Shown here one piece after another: positions 1-12,013 of a stretch of 64,000 nucleotides of DNA. Source of the DNA: Cavia porcellus (lineage: Eukaryota > Chordata > Mammalia > Rodentia > Caviidae); the NCBI RefSeq assembly GCF_034190915.1, contig NW_026947506.1, positions 11,531,501-11,595,500 of the forward strand. Direction: 5' to 3'. The translations under genes were made by a program, and so were the position numbers. The notes under the pieces were generated by a model. It was not told the origin of the DNA, ran no database searches, and was given only the letters and a program-made list of their open reading frames with translations. Numbering within the stretch: the first letter of the stretch is position 1; each line of letters starts with the position of its first letter.

Positions 1-2055
1 ACAGGTTTTTTGCCATTAATTTCCAATTTTAGTGCGCTATGGTCAGATAATACACATGGGATAATTTCAATACCAGTTACTTAAGAATGTTTTATGAGAT
101 AATATATGGTCTATTTTGGAGAATGTCCCATGCGCAGCTGCTAAGAATATGTATTTTGATGTGGTTGGGTGGAACACTCTGTAAACATCTACTAAGTCCA
201 ATTGCTCACAGGTATGATTCAGTTCTATTATTTCTTAGCTGGCTTTTTGTCTAGTTGATCTATCTCTTTGTGACAATGGGATGTTATAATTGTGTTCTTG
301 TATATTTGGTTTTTTATGTCCATTAGTATCTGTCTTATATAGTTGGGTGCCTCTGTATTTGGTGCATATATATTTATAATTATTAGTTCTTCCTCTTGAA
401 ATTTTCCACTAATGAAAAATGGAGTGAACTTCTTTATCTCTTTTAATCATTTTATGTTTGCAGTTCACATTGTCTGCAAATAGAATAGCTACCCCTGCTT
501 TTTTCTGGGTTCCTGTTGCATGGATGTTTTCCATCCTTTGACTTTTAATTATGAGTTTCCTTTTGAGTCAGATGTGTTTCTTGTATACAGCATGAGTGGG
601 ATCATGTTTCTTGATCCATTTTGTCAGCCTATTTCTTTTGATAGGTGAATTGAGCGGATTTACATTTATGGATATCACTGATATGTACTGGCTCAACTTT
701 GCCATGTTATGTTCCACTTGTTTGCTTTCTGCTTTTGCCCTTGTTTGATTGCTTGTCCTACCTGGTGGTTTCTTTCTGTTGTTGTTTTGAGGATTGTGGT
801 CAGTTTTATCTCTATCTAGCATGTCTTTCACTATTGTTTCTGGGGTTGGCTTGGTGGATATGAATTTCATCAGTTGTTCTTTGTCATGAAAGTGTCTTGT
901 TTCTCCATTAAATTTGAATGAAAGTTTTTCTGGGTACATCAGTCTGGGTTGAAAGTTGTTTTCTTTCAGGGCTTGAAATACCTCACTTCAAGCTCGTCTT
1001 TGCTTCAGGGTTTGTGCTGAAAATTTGCTGTGATTCTTACGGGCTTTCCTTGATAGGCGAGTTGTGTCTTTTCTCAAACAGCTTTTAGTATTCTGTTTTT
1101 ATGCTGTATGTCTCAGACCTGAATTATTATATATCTGGGTGTAGATTTATGTTGGTTGTGACTGTTTGGCATTCTACATGCCTCACTTATCTGCATATCA
1201 GATTTTTCCCCCATGTTTGGGAAATTTCCTTCTATTCTGTGAATATTTTGGTTATGTAATTTGCATTGACTCCTGCATCTCCACTAATGATTATTAATCT
1301 TATTTTTTCTACTGGCATCCTCTTGAAGCTGCTGGATTGTCATTTCATGCTGCTTTGTTATTTTTAAAAGTTCTTTCATGATCACTAATTGTGATCCTGT
1401 CCTCAAGGTCCAAAATCCTATCCTCAGCTTCATTTGAATGATTTTACTATTTTTGAATAGATTTGTTTTGTTTCTTGGATGTCTCTTTAAGTTTGTTTCA
1501 TGAATTCTGCATATTTTCTATATTGTTCATTCAAGGTTTCAATCAGTTTCCCATGCTCCTGTACTTTTTTCTCTATTCTTTTCTTTAGCTGTGCTCAGCA
1601 ACTTCTTTACTAAGGATGTTATTTTCATCTTTACATGGGAGAGTACTTCTAATTTAATTTCCTCTATAACCTCATGAAGCTGTTTTTTTTAAATTTCATT
1701 CTCTATCTTCTCAGAGATTTCTGGTATTTTACTTTTGAATTCCTCTATTTCAGTGTCTCCTGTACTTGCTCCTGGTGGACTAGATGTTTGAGATTGCATT
1801 TTGCTTTTTTGTTTTACCATTTTCCCCTTTCGAGTTAATATTTGGTCCTTCAATCCCACTAGTGTCAACTGTTGGTGTTGTATATCTTGGGGTCCTAATA
1901 TAAGGTTGATGTTTGTCCAATTGCTGGGTCCCACAATGAACAGGTGGACCAGTCACCTGACTTCCCACTGCAGGGCCTTGGATGAACTGCATTCACATGT
2001 GATTGAGGACCAAGTTGTGGAATTAAGATTTGTAGGATGCAGTCTCTATTCAGCT
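1..2055 (-). mobile_element. LINE-1 (copy a), 5' half, antisense
   Basis: Read on the minus strand this is an L1 5' region. The end of a 5'UTR-like stretch (about 2055-1821) is followed by an ORF1 start at 1820, a decayed ORF1 down to about 760, then the ORF2 endonuclease start (about 725 to 1, running off the window). The ORF1 C-terminal motif and the ORF2 N-terminus are recognisable by alignment to the other L1 copies here (for example 14278 onward). In this copy ORF1 and ORF2 have come into one open frame at 939-568. Many frameshifts mark it as old. It lies in the upstream intron of zinc-finger gene A, antisense to it. The right boundary is set by the adjoining B1 SINE and is approximate. 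Confidence 0.85.
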
Positions 2056-2220
2056 GTTTTGTTCTGTTTTGCCTTGCTTTGCTTTGTTGAGACAGGCTCT
2101 GAGTATGTAATTTAGCTGACCTTGAACTCACTGAGGAGCTCACACTACTCTTGAATTCCTGTAAATCCTCTTGCCTCAGCCTCCTGAATACAGTTATGCA
2201 CCATCACACTTGGCTCTCAA
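2056..2220 (-). repeat. B1-type SINE
   Basis: The T-rich start, the 'gagacaggctctgagtatg' region and the 'cttgaactcactgaggag' region are the reverse complement of a 7SL-derived B1 element. It is diverged and sits between L1 copy a and the KRAB exon of gene A. Confidence 0.75.
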
Positions 2221-2299
2221 TTGAACTGTGAGGTGATTTGAGATATCCCAGGCTGTGATTCTCAGTCTTCCTTTGAAAATTGTATGTCTTGTGCTTTAG

Positions 2300-2482
<183 letters not shown>

Positions 2483-2633
2483 TAATTACTGTTTTTATTA
2501 AAAAGAATGTGAAAACATTTTGAAGAATAGCTTAGGTTTGGTTCTATTATATCATGAATCTAATGGAAATTTATTAATGTATATTCTATGTATTATTATA
2601 CCGAGTCCTTATATATCTCTGTCTGCAATTCAG

Positions 2634-2694
2634 GAAGAGCTGAAGACAACCAAGAAGTTGAAACAGAATACAGAAATTCCTGGAGACATCTAAG
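2634..2694 (+). CDS. KRAB zinc-finger gene A, short linker exon
   Basis: A 61-bp exon between an 'attcag' acceptor and a 'gtaatt' donor. The split Gly codon from the KRAB-A exon continues in frame as GRAEDNQEVETEYRNSW and then RHLR, leaving two bases that join the zinc-finger exon as an Arg codon. The paralogue at 40491-40551 has the same length and phase. It occupies the place of a KRAB b/C box but has no clear B-box consensus. The in-frame join on both sides supports it as real coding exon. Confidence 0.87.
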
Positions 2695-3289
2695 GTAATT
2701 TTTATTCCCAAAGACAAAGAATGTGTTCCAGAGTCAGTGCATGAGCAGAAACATGACAACCAAGGAAATGAGGCAAAGTTCTATTTAATGTCAATTATAT
2801 TCCCCCAAGATATAGAGGATGCATCCAGACTGAATGTGTATAACCTTATAATAGAATCATCAAAATGTCTAAAATTGCCTTTAGATATTGTATATTGATG
2901 TATATGAAAAGAATAAACTTTGAATTTTGGCAGGAATCTACCTGTATGATATCTACTTATGTATCCATGTCAATATAGCACATTCAGTATCTAAAAGTTG
3001 CTAACCTTGGGGCAGTACAAAGTATAAATGAATTCTAGTGTTTCAATACATTTTTCAAGCCAATCTCTAAATTGAGTCCATTGTGATTTAAGATTCCTAG
3101 TCGATTGACAGTACACAGATGTCTCTAAAGGACATACTTCCCCCGGGTATATTGTCAAAAGCGTCAAAATTCTCATTTTGTATGCATGCATGCATGCCCA
3201 TACTCAATGCACCTCAACTTATTATTAGGAAGCCCTTGAATAAGCTTAGACATCTGTCACTGGATGCATGGATAAGGGAAATTGTTGTT

Positions 3290-3475
3290 AGGCTTCCTGT
3301 GATTGTGCATCCTGTAAACCCAGCAGTCTGGGAGGCAGAATCTTCAGAATGGCAAGTTGAAACTGTGCCTGAACAATTTTATCACCAATGAGAATGTCTC
3401 AAAATAAGAAATAATAAGATAGAGATTTTGTGCTAAGACCTGGGTTTCATTCCAGCACTGAAAAGAAAAAGAAAA
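3290..3475 (+). repeat. Eroded B1-like SINE with downstream tail
   Basis: 'gattgtgcatcctgtaaacc' followed by 'cagcagtctgggaggcagaa' is the left part of a B1/Alu-like element in the plus orientation, and 'gagaatgtctcaaaataag' is its 3' part. A short ID-like trailer with 'gggtttcattccagcactg' follows. It is strongly diverged and the boundaries are approximate. Confidence 0.5.
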
Positions 3476-3555
3476 TGTGCTATAAAATCAGCCCAAAAGA
3501 TACATAGAAAAATCAAGAAAAAATTGCAAATGTCACCTGGTTTCTCTTGTATGAC

Positions 3556-3645
3556 ACGGCTGGGGGTTTAGCGCATGGGCGTAAGTGCCTGCTTGGCAAA
3601 TGTGAGGTCATGAGTTCAATTCCTCATATAAAAAATTTTTTTGCA
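3556..3645 (+). repeat. ID-type tRNA-derived SINE
   Basis: 'gggggtttagcgcatgggcg' matches the A-box side, and 'aggtcatgagttcaattcct' the B-box side, of the ID-like SINE seen several times in this window. An A/T-rich tail follows. It is an older copy inside the intron of gene A. Confidence 0.7.
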
Positions 3646-4042
3646 CAAAAATTTCAAACTCTTTTATGAGAAACCAAAAATTCTAAATTGGTAAAATAAA
3701 GGAAAATTGATAGAGAAAGAAAGACTGACTTGCTGCCAATGGGAAAGACAAGCAGAATAAGGACAGAAGGGAGAGATGTTGAGGAAAATGGTTTCAAAAT
3801 GATTAACATACAGTATAGATGAGTACTCTGTACTGAAAAGGAAGATAAGACATGTGTTTCAGATTATAACAACTTTAAAATTGTGAAGTGAACACCAGTG
3901 TTTTTGGCAGTGGTTTTTTGAGTGTATCCTAAAGGCACTCAGTTAATTGATTGTCAACATTTCTTAGCAGGCATCAAAACAGAACTTATTTTTGTAAAAC
4001 ATTCATATGAAAACCCATTCTTTGTGACATTTTGCTTTACAG

Positions 4043-5834
4043 AAATGAGGATTTAGAGAAATGCTATCAACATACATCTTGGAATCAGTATAAAGAAGTA
4101 TTCCCCTGTATTCCAGATGCTAAAAAGGATGTGAAAGAAACAGACACACACAGTGATGCTCAGATCCATGAAGGAAATCACACTGGAGGGGAACCCTATG
4201 TATGTAAGCAGTGTGGGAAAGCTTTCAACACAGGCAAATCTTGTCAAATACATGAAAGAACACACTCAGGGGAGAAACCCTATATATGTACGCAATGTGG
4301 GAAAGCTTTTGGGAGCAAGTCTCATTGTCGAAGACATGAAAGAACTCACACTGTGGGGGTACCTTATGTATGTAAGCAGTGTGGGAAAGCTTTCAACAGA
4401 TTCAGTGAATGTAAAACACATGAAAAAATTCATAAAGGGGAGAAATATGTATGTAAGCAGTGTGGGAAAGCTTTCAATACACTTGGATCTTATCAGAAAC
4501 ATGAAAGAATTCACACTGGGGAGAAACCCTATCTATGTAAGCAGTGTGGGAAAGCTTTTAGCACACACACATCTTGTCGAACCCATGAAAGAACACACTC
4601 AGGGGAGAAACCCTATCTATGTAAGCAGTGTGGGAAAGCTTTCAGCAGAAACACTCATTGTCGAAGACATGAAAGAACTCACACTGGGGAGAAGCCTTAT
4701 GTATGTAAGCAGTGTGGAAAAGCTTTCACCACACAGAGATCCTGTCAACAGCATGAAAGATTTCATACTGGGGAGAAACCCTATCTATGTAAGCAATGTG
4801 GGAAAGCGTTTACCACGCATGGAAATTGTCAACAACATGAAAGAATTCACTCTGGAGAGAAACCCTTTATATGTAAGCATTGTGGCAAAGACTTTACCAC
4901 ACGTGGATCTTGTCAAATCCATGAAAGAATTCACACTGGAGAGAAACCCTATGTATGTAAGCACTGTAAGAAAGGATTCATCACACGTGCATATTGTCAA
5001 ATGCATGAAAGACTTCACACTGGGGAAAAGCCTTATGTATGTAAGCAGTGTGGCAAAGCTTTTACCACTAACAATTCTTGTCAAATACATCAAAGAACAC
5101 ACACTGGGGAGAGACCATATATATGTAAGCATTGTGGGAAAGCTTTTGGGACAAAACGTCATCGTAGGTCACATGAGAGAGTTCACACTGGAGAGAAACC
5201 TTATGTATGTAAGCAATGTGGCAAAGCTTTTATTGCTCACAACTCTTGTCAAATACATGAAAGAACACACACTGGAGAGAAACCGTATATATGTAAGCAT
5301 TGTGGGAAAGCTTTTAGCACAAAGAGATATTGTCACATACATGAAAGAATTCATACTGGGGAGAAACCTTATGTATGTAAGCAGTGTGGGAAAGCTTTTA
5401 CCACACATGAATATTGTCAAATACATGAAAGACTTCACACTGGGGAGAAACCCTATGTATGTAAGCAATGTGGAAAAGCTTTTACTACTCACAACTCTTG
5501 TCAAATACATGAAAGAACACACACTGGAGAGAAACCATATATATGTAAGCAATGTGGGAAAGCTTTTGGCACAAAACGTTATTGTCAAGTACATGAAAGA
5601 ACACACACTGGGGAGAAACCCTATGTATGTAAGCACTGTGGGAAAGCTTTTGGCACAAAACGTGATTGTCAAGTACATGAAAGAATTCATACTGGGGAGA
5701 AACCCTATATGTGTAAGCAGTGTGGGAAAGGTTTCACCACACAGGGGTCTTGTCGAAAACATGAAAGAATTCACAACGGGGAGAAACTCCATATAAAGAA
5801 GCAATGTCTGAATGCTTTGAGTAGGCACAGTTAA
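4043..5834 (+). CDS. KRAB zinc-finger gene A, 19-finger exon
   Basis: The terminal exon starts after the 'tttacag' acceptor and completes an Arg codon with the linker exon. After ~50 residues (RNEDLEKCYQH ... DTHSDAQIHE) come 19 tandem C2H2 fingers of 28 residues. They have the form CKQCGKAF-x8-H-x3-H with HTGEKPY linkers, from about 4197 to 5778, and the exon ends in a short degenerate tail and TAA at 5832. The product should be a nuclear sequence-specific DNA-binding repressor. Helix position 4, normally Leu, is Cys in 17 fingers, Tyr in finger 4 and Arg in finger 12. Fingers 10-12, 13-14 and 15-17 look like copies of one unit. Linker style resembles the family of human 19p13 KZFPs such as ZNF709, from memory. 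The open ORF and intact splice sites argue for a functional gene; orthology is unknown. Confidence 0.93.
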
Positions 5835-6480
5835 TATAAAATACATGAAAGAGCCCACACTTTTGTTTACCCTATGTATGAAAGCAATGTGGGAAATCTT
5901 TCAACAAACACAAAGAATGTAGTATAATACATGAAGGAAGTTACATAGTTAGAAAATCTATGTATTTAAGGACTGTGGAAAAACATTTACCCCTGCAGGT
6001 CTTACCAAATAATTAAAAGATTTTACACTGGAGGAAAAGTGCATGTATGTAATCAGTGTGGGCAAACTTTCACCAGGTACAGAGAATGTAAAATAGATGA
6101 AAAGATTTGCATGGGGGAGAAACCCTATGTATGTAAGCAGTGTGGGAAAGCTTTGTCACAAGCAGATTTTCTAAAATATATGAAAGTATTGACACTGAGG
6201 AGAAACCTCATGTATGTAAGCAGTGCTGCAAAGCTTTCACCAGGCACAGTGAATGTAAAATTTGTGAAAGCTCACACTGTATTAATCCTTTGTATGTGAG
6301 TAGTGTGGGAATACTTTCAGCACACATGATGACTGTCACATATATGAAACAGCTTACTGGGAAGAAATCCTATGTTGATAAGCAGTGGGGGAAAGATGCT
6401 GGCTCACACACTTTGTGAAATGCAGGAAAGAATCCTCCCTGGGGAGAAAGTTGGTATATGTAAGCCTATTTTGAAAACCC
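5835..6480 (+). pseudogene. Decayed zinc-finger repeats in the gene A 3'UTR
   Basis: After the stop at 5834 the 84-bp finger periodicity continues: 'cagtgtgggcaaactttcac' near 6052, 'aagcagtgtgggaaagcttt' near 6132 and 'aagcagtgctgcaaagcttt' near 6217. It is split by frameshifts and stops. About five to seven former fingers are visible, so the ancestral array was longer than today's 19. The region is now transcribed as 3'UTR at most. Confidence 0.85.
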
Positions 6481-7250
6481 TGTGACAATTTGTCCTGTAA
6501 TGGAGACCTGAGCAAGTAACTCATAAAACAATACAGCTGTCAATTTTTCTTCACAGATTTTCCAGGAAATACAAATCCCAGGTGGTACTATCCTGAAGTA
6601 CATGTACTGTGTCATTTTCAGTAAATCACTTATACATATCTAGATTATGCATCTGTAGTGTTCAATATAGAAATACTGGGATGGCATAATTTTGTATATT
6701 TGAGTGTCTCTGCTCAATGCATATTGTCCTTTAATGAAACGTGGTGAACTGAAATGTGCCTTTCACTTAGTACACGTAGTGTCTACATAGTGTTTAAAAT
6801 TGGGATATATGCCCCATGAAAACTAGTTAGTTTTAATTGTTTTCTGTTAATTGTTGGGATATGGCCACTATGGTTTAAAATTTTGGTAGATAAACTATTT
6901 TCAGTGTAACAAATCATATTTCTGAATTTGCTGCTACATTTTATATTGAGATATATATTTTTAGAAGCTTGTGAACATGTTTTTTTTTTTTTGACAAAAT
7001 TCAGGTGTTGTCTCACAATTTGTAGATTAGCAAATGTTATGTTTCTCTCTTGTGACAGGATATCTGCTTATACCCTTACATCGTTGCATGTTATATCATG
7101 TACAGAATGTTGCATGATTCTCTTTCTTACTGAAGCCAGTATCATTTTTAAGTAACTTTTATATTTTCTTATCAAAGTTTTACCTTTGATATTTCCATTG
7201 TAATGAATTTAATTTGGTGTTGTTTTTCACCACATGTACTGAAAAATAAA
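6481..7250 (+). terminator. Gene A 3'UTR and poly-A signal
   Basis: The sequence is AT-rich and non-coding and ends at an AATAAA hexamer at 7245-7250. The block from about 6740 through 7370 aligns in inverted orientation with 37200-37810 behind gene B. It is therefore shared paralogous 3'UTR plus flank, not a random match. The cleavage site is inferred to lie 10-30 bp after the hexamer. Confidence 0.65.
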
Positions 7251-7373
7251 CCATGCTGCTGTGAACTGCCCCCATCAGCAGAACCAAAACTTCTCTCCAG
7301 GAGCATATCATGAATTATAGTGCTATCCCAAAAGTGTAAATGGTAGTATTACTTATCAGTATCCAGAGTTTGA

Positions 7374-7535
7374 AAGGATTTTTTTTTTGTCTTTTTGAGA
7401 CAGGATCTCTATGAGTTCTGCCTGGCCTTGAGCTCATTTGTAGTCTAGGCTGGTCTTGAACTCACAACAATCCTCCTGCCTCAGTGCCCTGAGTGCTGGG
7501 ATTACAGGTGTGAGTCACCACACCCTACTTGAGAG
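7374..7535 (-). repeat. B1 SINE
   Basis: The reverse complement of a fairly well kept B1: a T-run, then 'gagacaggatctctatgag', 'aggctggtcttgaactcaca' and 'gagtgctgggattacaggtg'. It is inserted just downstream of the gene A poly-A signal. Confidence 0.9.
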
Positions 7536-8885
7536 GAATTCTTGTCAGCTGTGGGTTGGTTTTAGGGAGCATGGTTACTATTGTGTATGCAAGGCAAATG
7601 CCTTTCTTTCTGTTCCCTGATGCTATGATGCTATTGTAGCTTTGGTCGTCATAATGTTTACCTAATTGTCCATGGCATTGAAGCAAAACCTAACTCGTAA
7701 GGTTTCAGTCAGTTTGATAAAAGGGGAATTTACTAAGTTATAATTTAGGTTGTTTTTCTTTGACTAACTTTTGAGACAGATTACTACAGTGCCATGTCTC
7801 ATTGTTTAAAATAAGGACCCCTGCCTGATGTTTGCAGTGTGTGCCAGTTCCCTACAAACACATACACTGAAGCCACAATGTGTGCATGTGTCCCAGGTGG
7901 TCTATTTCAACTGTATTTTTTTGCTCCCTTTAACGTAGCTGTAATTTTTAAAGTGTTTAATACAGTACCTTTGAATACAAAGGCTGCACAACTCATGATG
8001 GCGTTATGTTGTTACAAGCCTATGGTATGAAAACATGAGCACTGCATTAAGTATCCCTAATGCAGTGAGTATAGCTTGCTGTGGTGTTAATTATGGTTAT
8101 ACACATAAATTATATACACATTGTGTAGTAACATCTAACATTATGTCTATTTTTAAAATTTGAAATATCACAGAAGAAAAGACATTGTACAGTGTCAGTC
8201 TTTACACCGTAAAACATATGGCCAACTTCCTTGCCTCACATTTCTGCTTACCGTTTCCAGGAAGATGTGTAGTGTGTATTGCTATCCCGTTAATAATAGA
8301 ATGTTGAAACGACAAGACATTTATCCTGAGTACATGCACTTTCTCATTACTTTGCCCTGAAGGCAAATCTTGCTGGTGCTGCTGATGCATGCTTGCGATC
8401 CCAGCAACCCAGGAGACTTAAGTGAGTGAAGAAAAAGTTAAGTGCAGCCTTCTCAACTTAGTGAGAGCCTGTCTCAAAATACAACATCAAGTTCTGCAGA
8501 TGCAGTTCAGTGCTTCAGTTCTCCTTGGTTTATTCCCCAGTTACAAAACTATTGTAATGCTAATACCCATCAGGGTTGTCCTTTTCTCATGTGACCCCCT
8601 TTGCTCCAAGCATCTCTTGGGAAGTGCATTTATTTATGGACTGACTGTACTGAGCACCGTAGGTCAGCTGTCATTTTAACCAGTTGATTCTTGTGTTGAA
8701 TACATTAGACAAAATTGTCTTTATATTTCCTGCTTTAGTATTTTATACAAATTAGCAAAAATATGTAAATTTTGGTTACCCCATAGTTAACTAATAGGAC
8801 TGGTAAGTAATTAATATTTAAAAACCTAAGTTAACTGGGATACATTCAACCCCAGGATCAGGAGAGACAGATGCAGTGATCACTG
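7536..8885. other. Intergenic sequence, no gene seen
   Basis: AT-rich sequence with only short chance ORFs. One eroded B1-like stretch is visible at about 8362-8480 ('gcttgcgatcccagcaaccc' and 'gagagcctgtctcaaaatac'). Nothing else is recognised. Confidence 0.55.
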
Positions 8886-8889
8886 CTTT

Positions 8890-9285
8890 AAAGCTAACTT
8901 GGGAGCAACTTAGCTGCTACGACTCATGCTGCTCCTGAGGTCCTTGGGGTCAAGGACCATGAGACGATGAGAAAATAAAGAAGAGACAAAGCTGGGGCAG
9001 GTGGAGCCCTTATCTCCTGATGGGAGGAAAGAAACTGCTCAAGCAATGCAGCATGTTTGTTTATATACTTGGAAGGATGAGTTCAATTTCAACCCCACTA
9101 CCTAGCAACCCATTGCTTGGATTGTCTAGGGGCTTGGTATTTTTCTGGGGTGTAGCATCTTCTTCACGTGGCTGGCCTGGGCGCTCTTTGTTTTTGGGAT
9201 GGTAATGTCCCTGCCATGGCTTACTTCTGCACATGGGGTTAATTTGCAGCTTCAATGACTCCCAACGTTTAGTGAGAAACCTTGG
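8890..9285 (-). mobile_element. Possible solo LTR
   Basis: Read on the minus strand there is a TATA-like 'aagtatataaac' near 9065, a 'ctttattttctc' poly-A-like region near 8970 and C/T-rich flanks, in the order promoter, transcript start, poly-A signal expected of a retroviral LTR. It is not the same LTR as the provirus at 28.6-36.5 kb, and no internal retroviral sequence adjoins it. Boundaries and family are uncertain. Confidence 0.35.
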
Positions 9286-9584
9286 CAAAGTATGAAGCAG
9301 TTGTCTCTATGTCTGCATTTGAAGTTTAAGGAAAGAAACAAGTAGAAGTGAAGAATGTAAATGTAAGATAGAATTAAAAGATCACTACTGAAAATCACTA
9401 TGATCTTGTTCAGGAAATATACTTCTGATGATAACATTTGTGCTGCAGTCACATATATGCCTTTATCACAGTAAACCATAAATAATGAAATATGAAGCAG
9501 CCAGGCATCTCAGGTTCTGACTATAGAGATGCAAAAAACAAAAATTGTTTTCTTTTGCTGTTGGGTTGTGAAAAAAATGAGATA

Positions 9585-9685
9585 GAGGGCCAGAGATTTA
9601 GCTCAGCAGGATAAGTGCCTGCCTGGCAAGTGCAAGGTCATGAGTTGATCCCCGGTACTGCAAAGAAAGAAAATAAATAAGAAAA
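9585..9685 (+). repeat. ID-type SINE
   Basis: 'gagatttagctcagcaggat', 'gcctgcctggcaagtgcaag' and 'gttgatccccggtactgc' match the tRNA-derived ID-like SINE, followed by an A-rich tail. Confidence 0.85.
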
Positions 9686-9689
9686 AATT

Positions 9690-11872
9690 AGATAGAATGC
9701 TGCAGCAGACTAAAAAGATTATATAAAATTTTAAAATTTGCACACAAACATGGAAGCAAGAGAACCACAAAGAATCATGAAGAAATAACCTTCCAAAGGG
9801 GGGGGGGGGGAAATTGCCTGAAACTCCTCGGGACCTAACATATTAAAAAAGCAAAACAAACAGGACTGTGAACTGTAAACAAGCTTCTCAGAATAAACAT
9901 AAATTGCCAATAAATGCCTAAAACATTGGTATGCCTTTTTGGCCAATACAGAAATGAAAATTAGAACCTCATCTCCTTCCAGACAAAACACATCACCACA
10001 AGCTCAAAGCAGTGCTCATGAGGCTGCAGGGAAAAGGAACCATTCAACATCATTATTGGAATGGTAGTAGTTCAACCATTACCGAAGTCGAAGAGCAAAA
10101 TATCAGAAACACTACGAGGAGTAATTCCATTCTATGTAATAACTTCCACAAAGTTCTAAAGATGTATCTCAGTGACCCATGCACCTTCCTATTTACTGTG
10201 CCAATATGCTGGGGCAGCAGCAGTGAGTGCTCTTGTCAGCCACCAGATACAAAGGATAATAAATGCTCTTCTGTGTACTCCATTCAGTAAGTTATGTGAC
10301 GGCCTACTATGAAATGGGCTTAGCGTTGGATGTTTTTATAGTAGGGTTGACAACCAATATGTGAATGTAGGGTGGGCATCCCTGTTCTTTAGATTGGGGA
10401 TATTAAATGCACATTCAGTACATTGTATTTCAGCTATTTTGGTTGTTGAAGCATTGCCACTTTGTACCTCAAGGAACATTCACATTTATTGAGGTGGTGA
10501 TGTGCTTCACACCAACCTCCTTGCATTGTCTCCTGGTTTCCATGCCATTACTGAGGGTACTGCAGTGCGTATGTATATGTGTACACGTGTATATAAAAGT
10601 TTCTTTTTCTACTTTCCTGAGAAAAGTCTTTTAAAGTTTCCTTGTATAACCAGAGGGTGAAAACCTCTGTAATGGGTGTGTAAGGGTTTAAAATGTGAGT
10701 CTACAGAATGCTGAAATGAAGCTAGTTTAAGACCAAAAAGAACAAATAAAGCAAGCACAGTCCAAGAGGGAAGACTTTGAACTGCCATTTAAAAAGTCCT
10801 AATAAACATCTGTGTTCAAAGACTGAAGATTGCATTCTCATGTTCTTGGATGAGAAACAGTTTAACTACAGAAGCTTCTCTTCTACACTTTTTTTTTGGT
10901 TCCCCAATGCCAAGTCCTCTTGCACTACAACACAATTTCTTTCTGGCAGTTATTTTGCACTCAGATCAATGGCTTACATATCAAATATTTTCTGTAGAAG
11001 GAAACACACAGGCATTCAGATTTTATGGCATGTTTTGATCAAGTCATGCAGATGACAATATTAACAAAAAGCAAAAGCATCTAAATGAAATGTGTATTAA
11101 CACATATCTCTATTGTATCCTTACATAGGTTGTCAGAATGTTGTATGTAAACAGCCTATCTTTACTGCTTATTATACCTCATCTCCTTTATATCTCTTCC
11201 ATCATTTCTTCATCCTGTTTCCATATCTTTCATTTTCCAATTACTCATTTCTTCTTTTTTCTTGTATTTTTTCTTATAAAAATAAAAGTAAACAAACTAC
11301 TTTTGATAGTACATTCAATCATTCATACATATCAGCTTCCTAAATGTACAAGTGTATAAAGATTTCATCATCCTTCATATACTTCTAAAGAAATTCCAAA
11401 GAATATAATTCTAGTAAGGAGAATCCCAAGTGATGGAGATGGTTTTGATTTGGGCATGCTTAGGTTTACAGGTGTGGATCTCTAATTTGTGTCCATTAAA
11501 TATTTGTTTTCAGGCTGAAAGACTGATTGTTTTACATAGTTTCTAGGGAAAGAGGTGATGAATTTGACACTTTAATGAGAACCTTACAGGGACTCCAGGT
11601 AAGGGTCTTCTAGTAAATCTTAGGGTGTAGGCAGTTGCATTTTTGGGGCAAAAGGGAGCAGCAGGCCACAATGAGCTCCCAGAGTGAATATTTTTACTTC
11701 CTGTTGCCTCATCAGCAGGATTCCCTGTGGCACGCCCTTTCAGCCATCAGTTTCATCCTCTAAAAGGAAATGATGTTTAACTGTCTGAATGTGGATTTTC
11801 CTGTGACCATAGGTGCAGCAGTTGGCTTTCTTTTCACTTTTGATTGTTGCATAGAATACTGCTGCTGAAGAA
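9690..11872. other. Intergenic sequence, no gene seen
   Basis: AT-rich sequence with a run of G near 9798-9810 and no repeat I can name. Open frames here are short and lack domain features. Confidence 0.5.
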
Positions 11873-11888
11873 CTGTAATAGGTATGTT

Positions 11889-11997
11889 TTGGGTTTTTTT
11901 TTTTTGTCTTTTTCCTTTTTATCAGTACCAGGGATCGAACTCATGACTGCCTGCTTGCAAGGCAGGCGCTTATGCCGCTGAGCTAAATCCTCAGCCC
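11889..11997 (-). repeat. ID-type SINE with target duplication
   Basis: Reverse orientation: a T-run, 'accagggatcgaactcatga', 'cttgcaaggcaggcgcttat' and 'gctgagctaaatcctcagcc'. It is flanked by a 16-bp direct repeat, 'ctgtaataggtatgtt', at 11873-11888 and 11998-12013, so it is a bona fide retroposed copy. Confidence 0.92.
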
Positions 11998-12013
11998 CTG
12001 TAATAGGTATGTT

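Larger units (their letters stand above)
2695..4042 (+). other. Intron of gene A with old SINEs
   Basis: Non-coding sequence between the linker exon and the zinc-finger exon. It holds an eroded B1-like SINE and an ID-like SINE, both listed separately. The 3' splice site is a pyrimidine run ending 'tttacag' at 4042. The stretch 2695-3290 shows nothing else I recognise. Confidence 0.6.

Noticed and set aside
4197..5778. CRISPR-like regular repeat
   Set aside because: The 84-bp period is the coding repeat of C2H2 fingers; no spacers, eukaryotic context.
4153..5796. 547-codon open frame overlapping the finger exon in another frame
   Set aside because: It follows from the 84-bp finger repeat: a frame free of stops in one unit stays free in all. 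Its product is a monotonous repeat without zinc ligands.
9061..9479. Small minus-strand ORFs near the solo-LTR candidate as genes
   Set aside because: Short, no domain, within LTR-like or AT-rich DNA.
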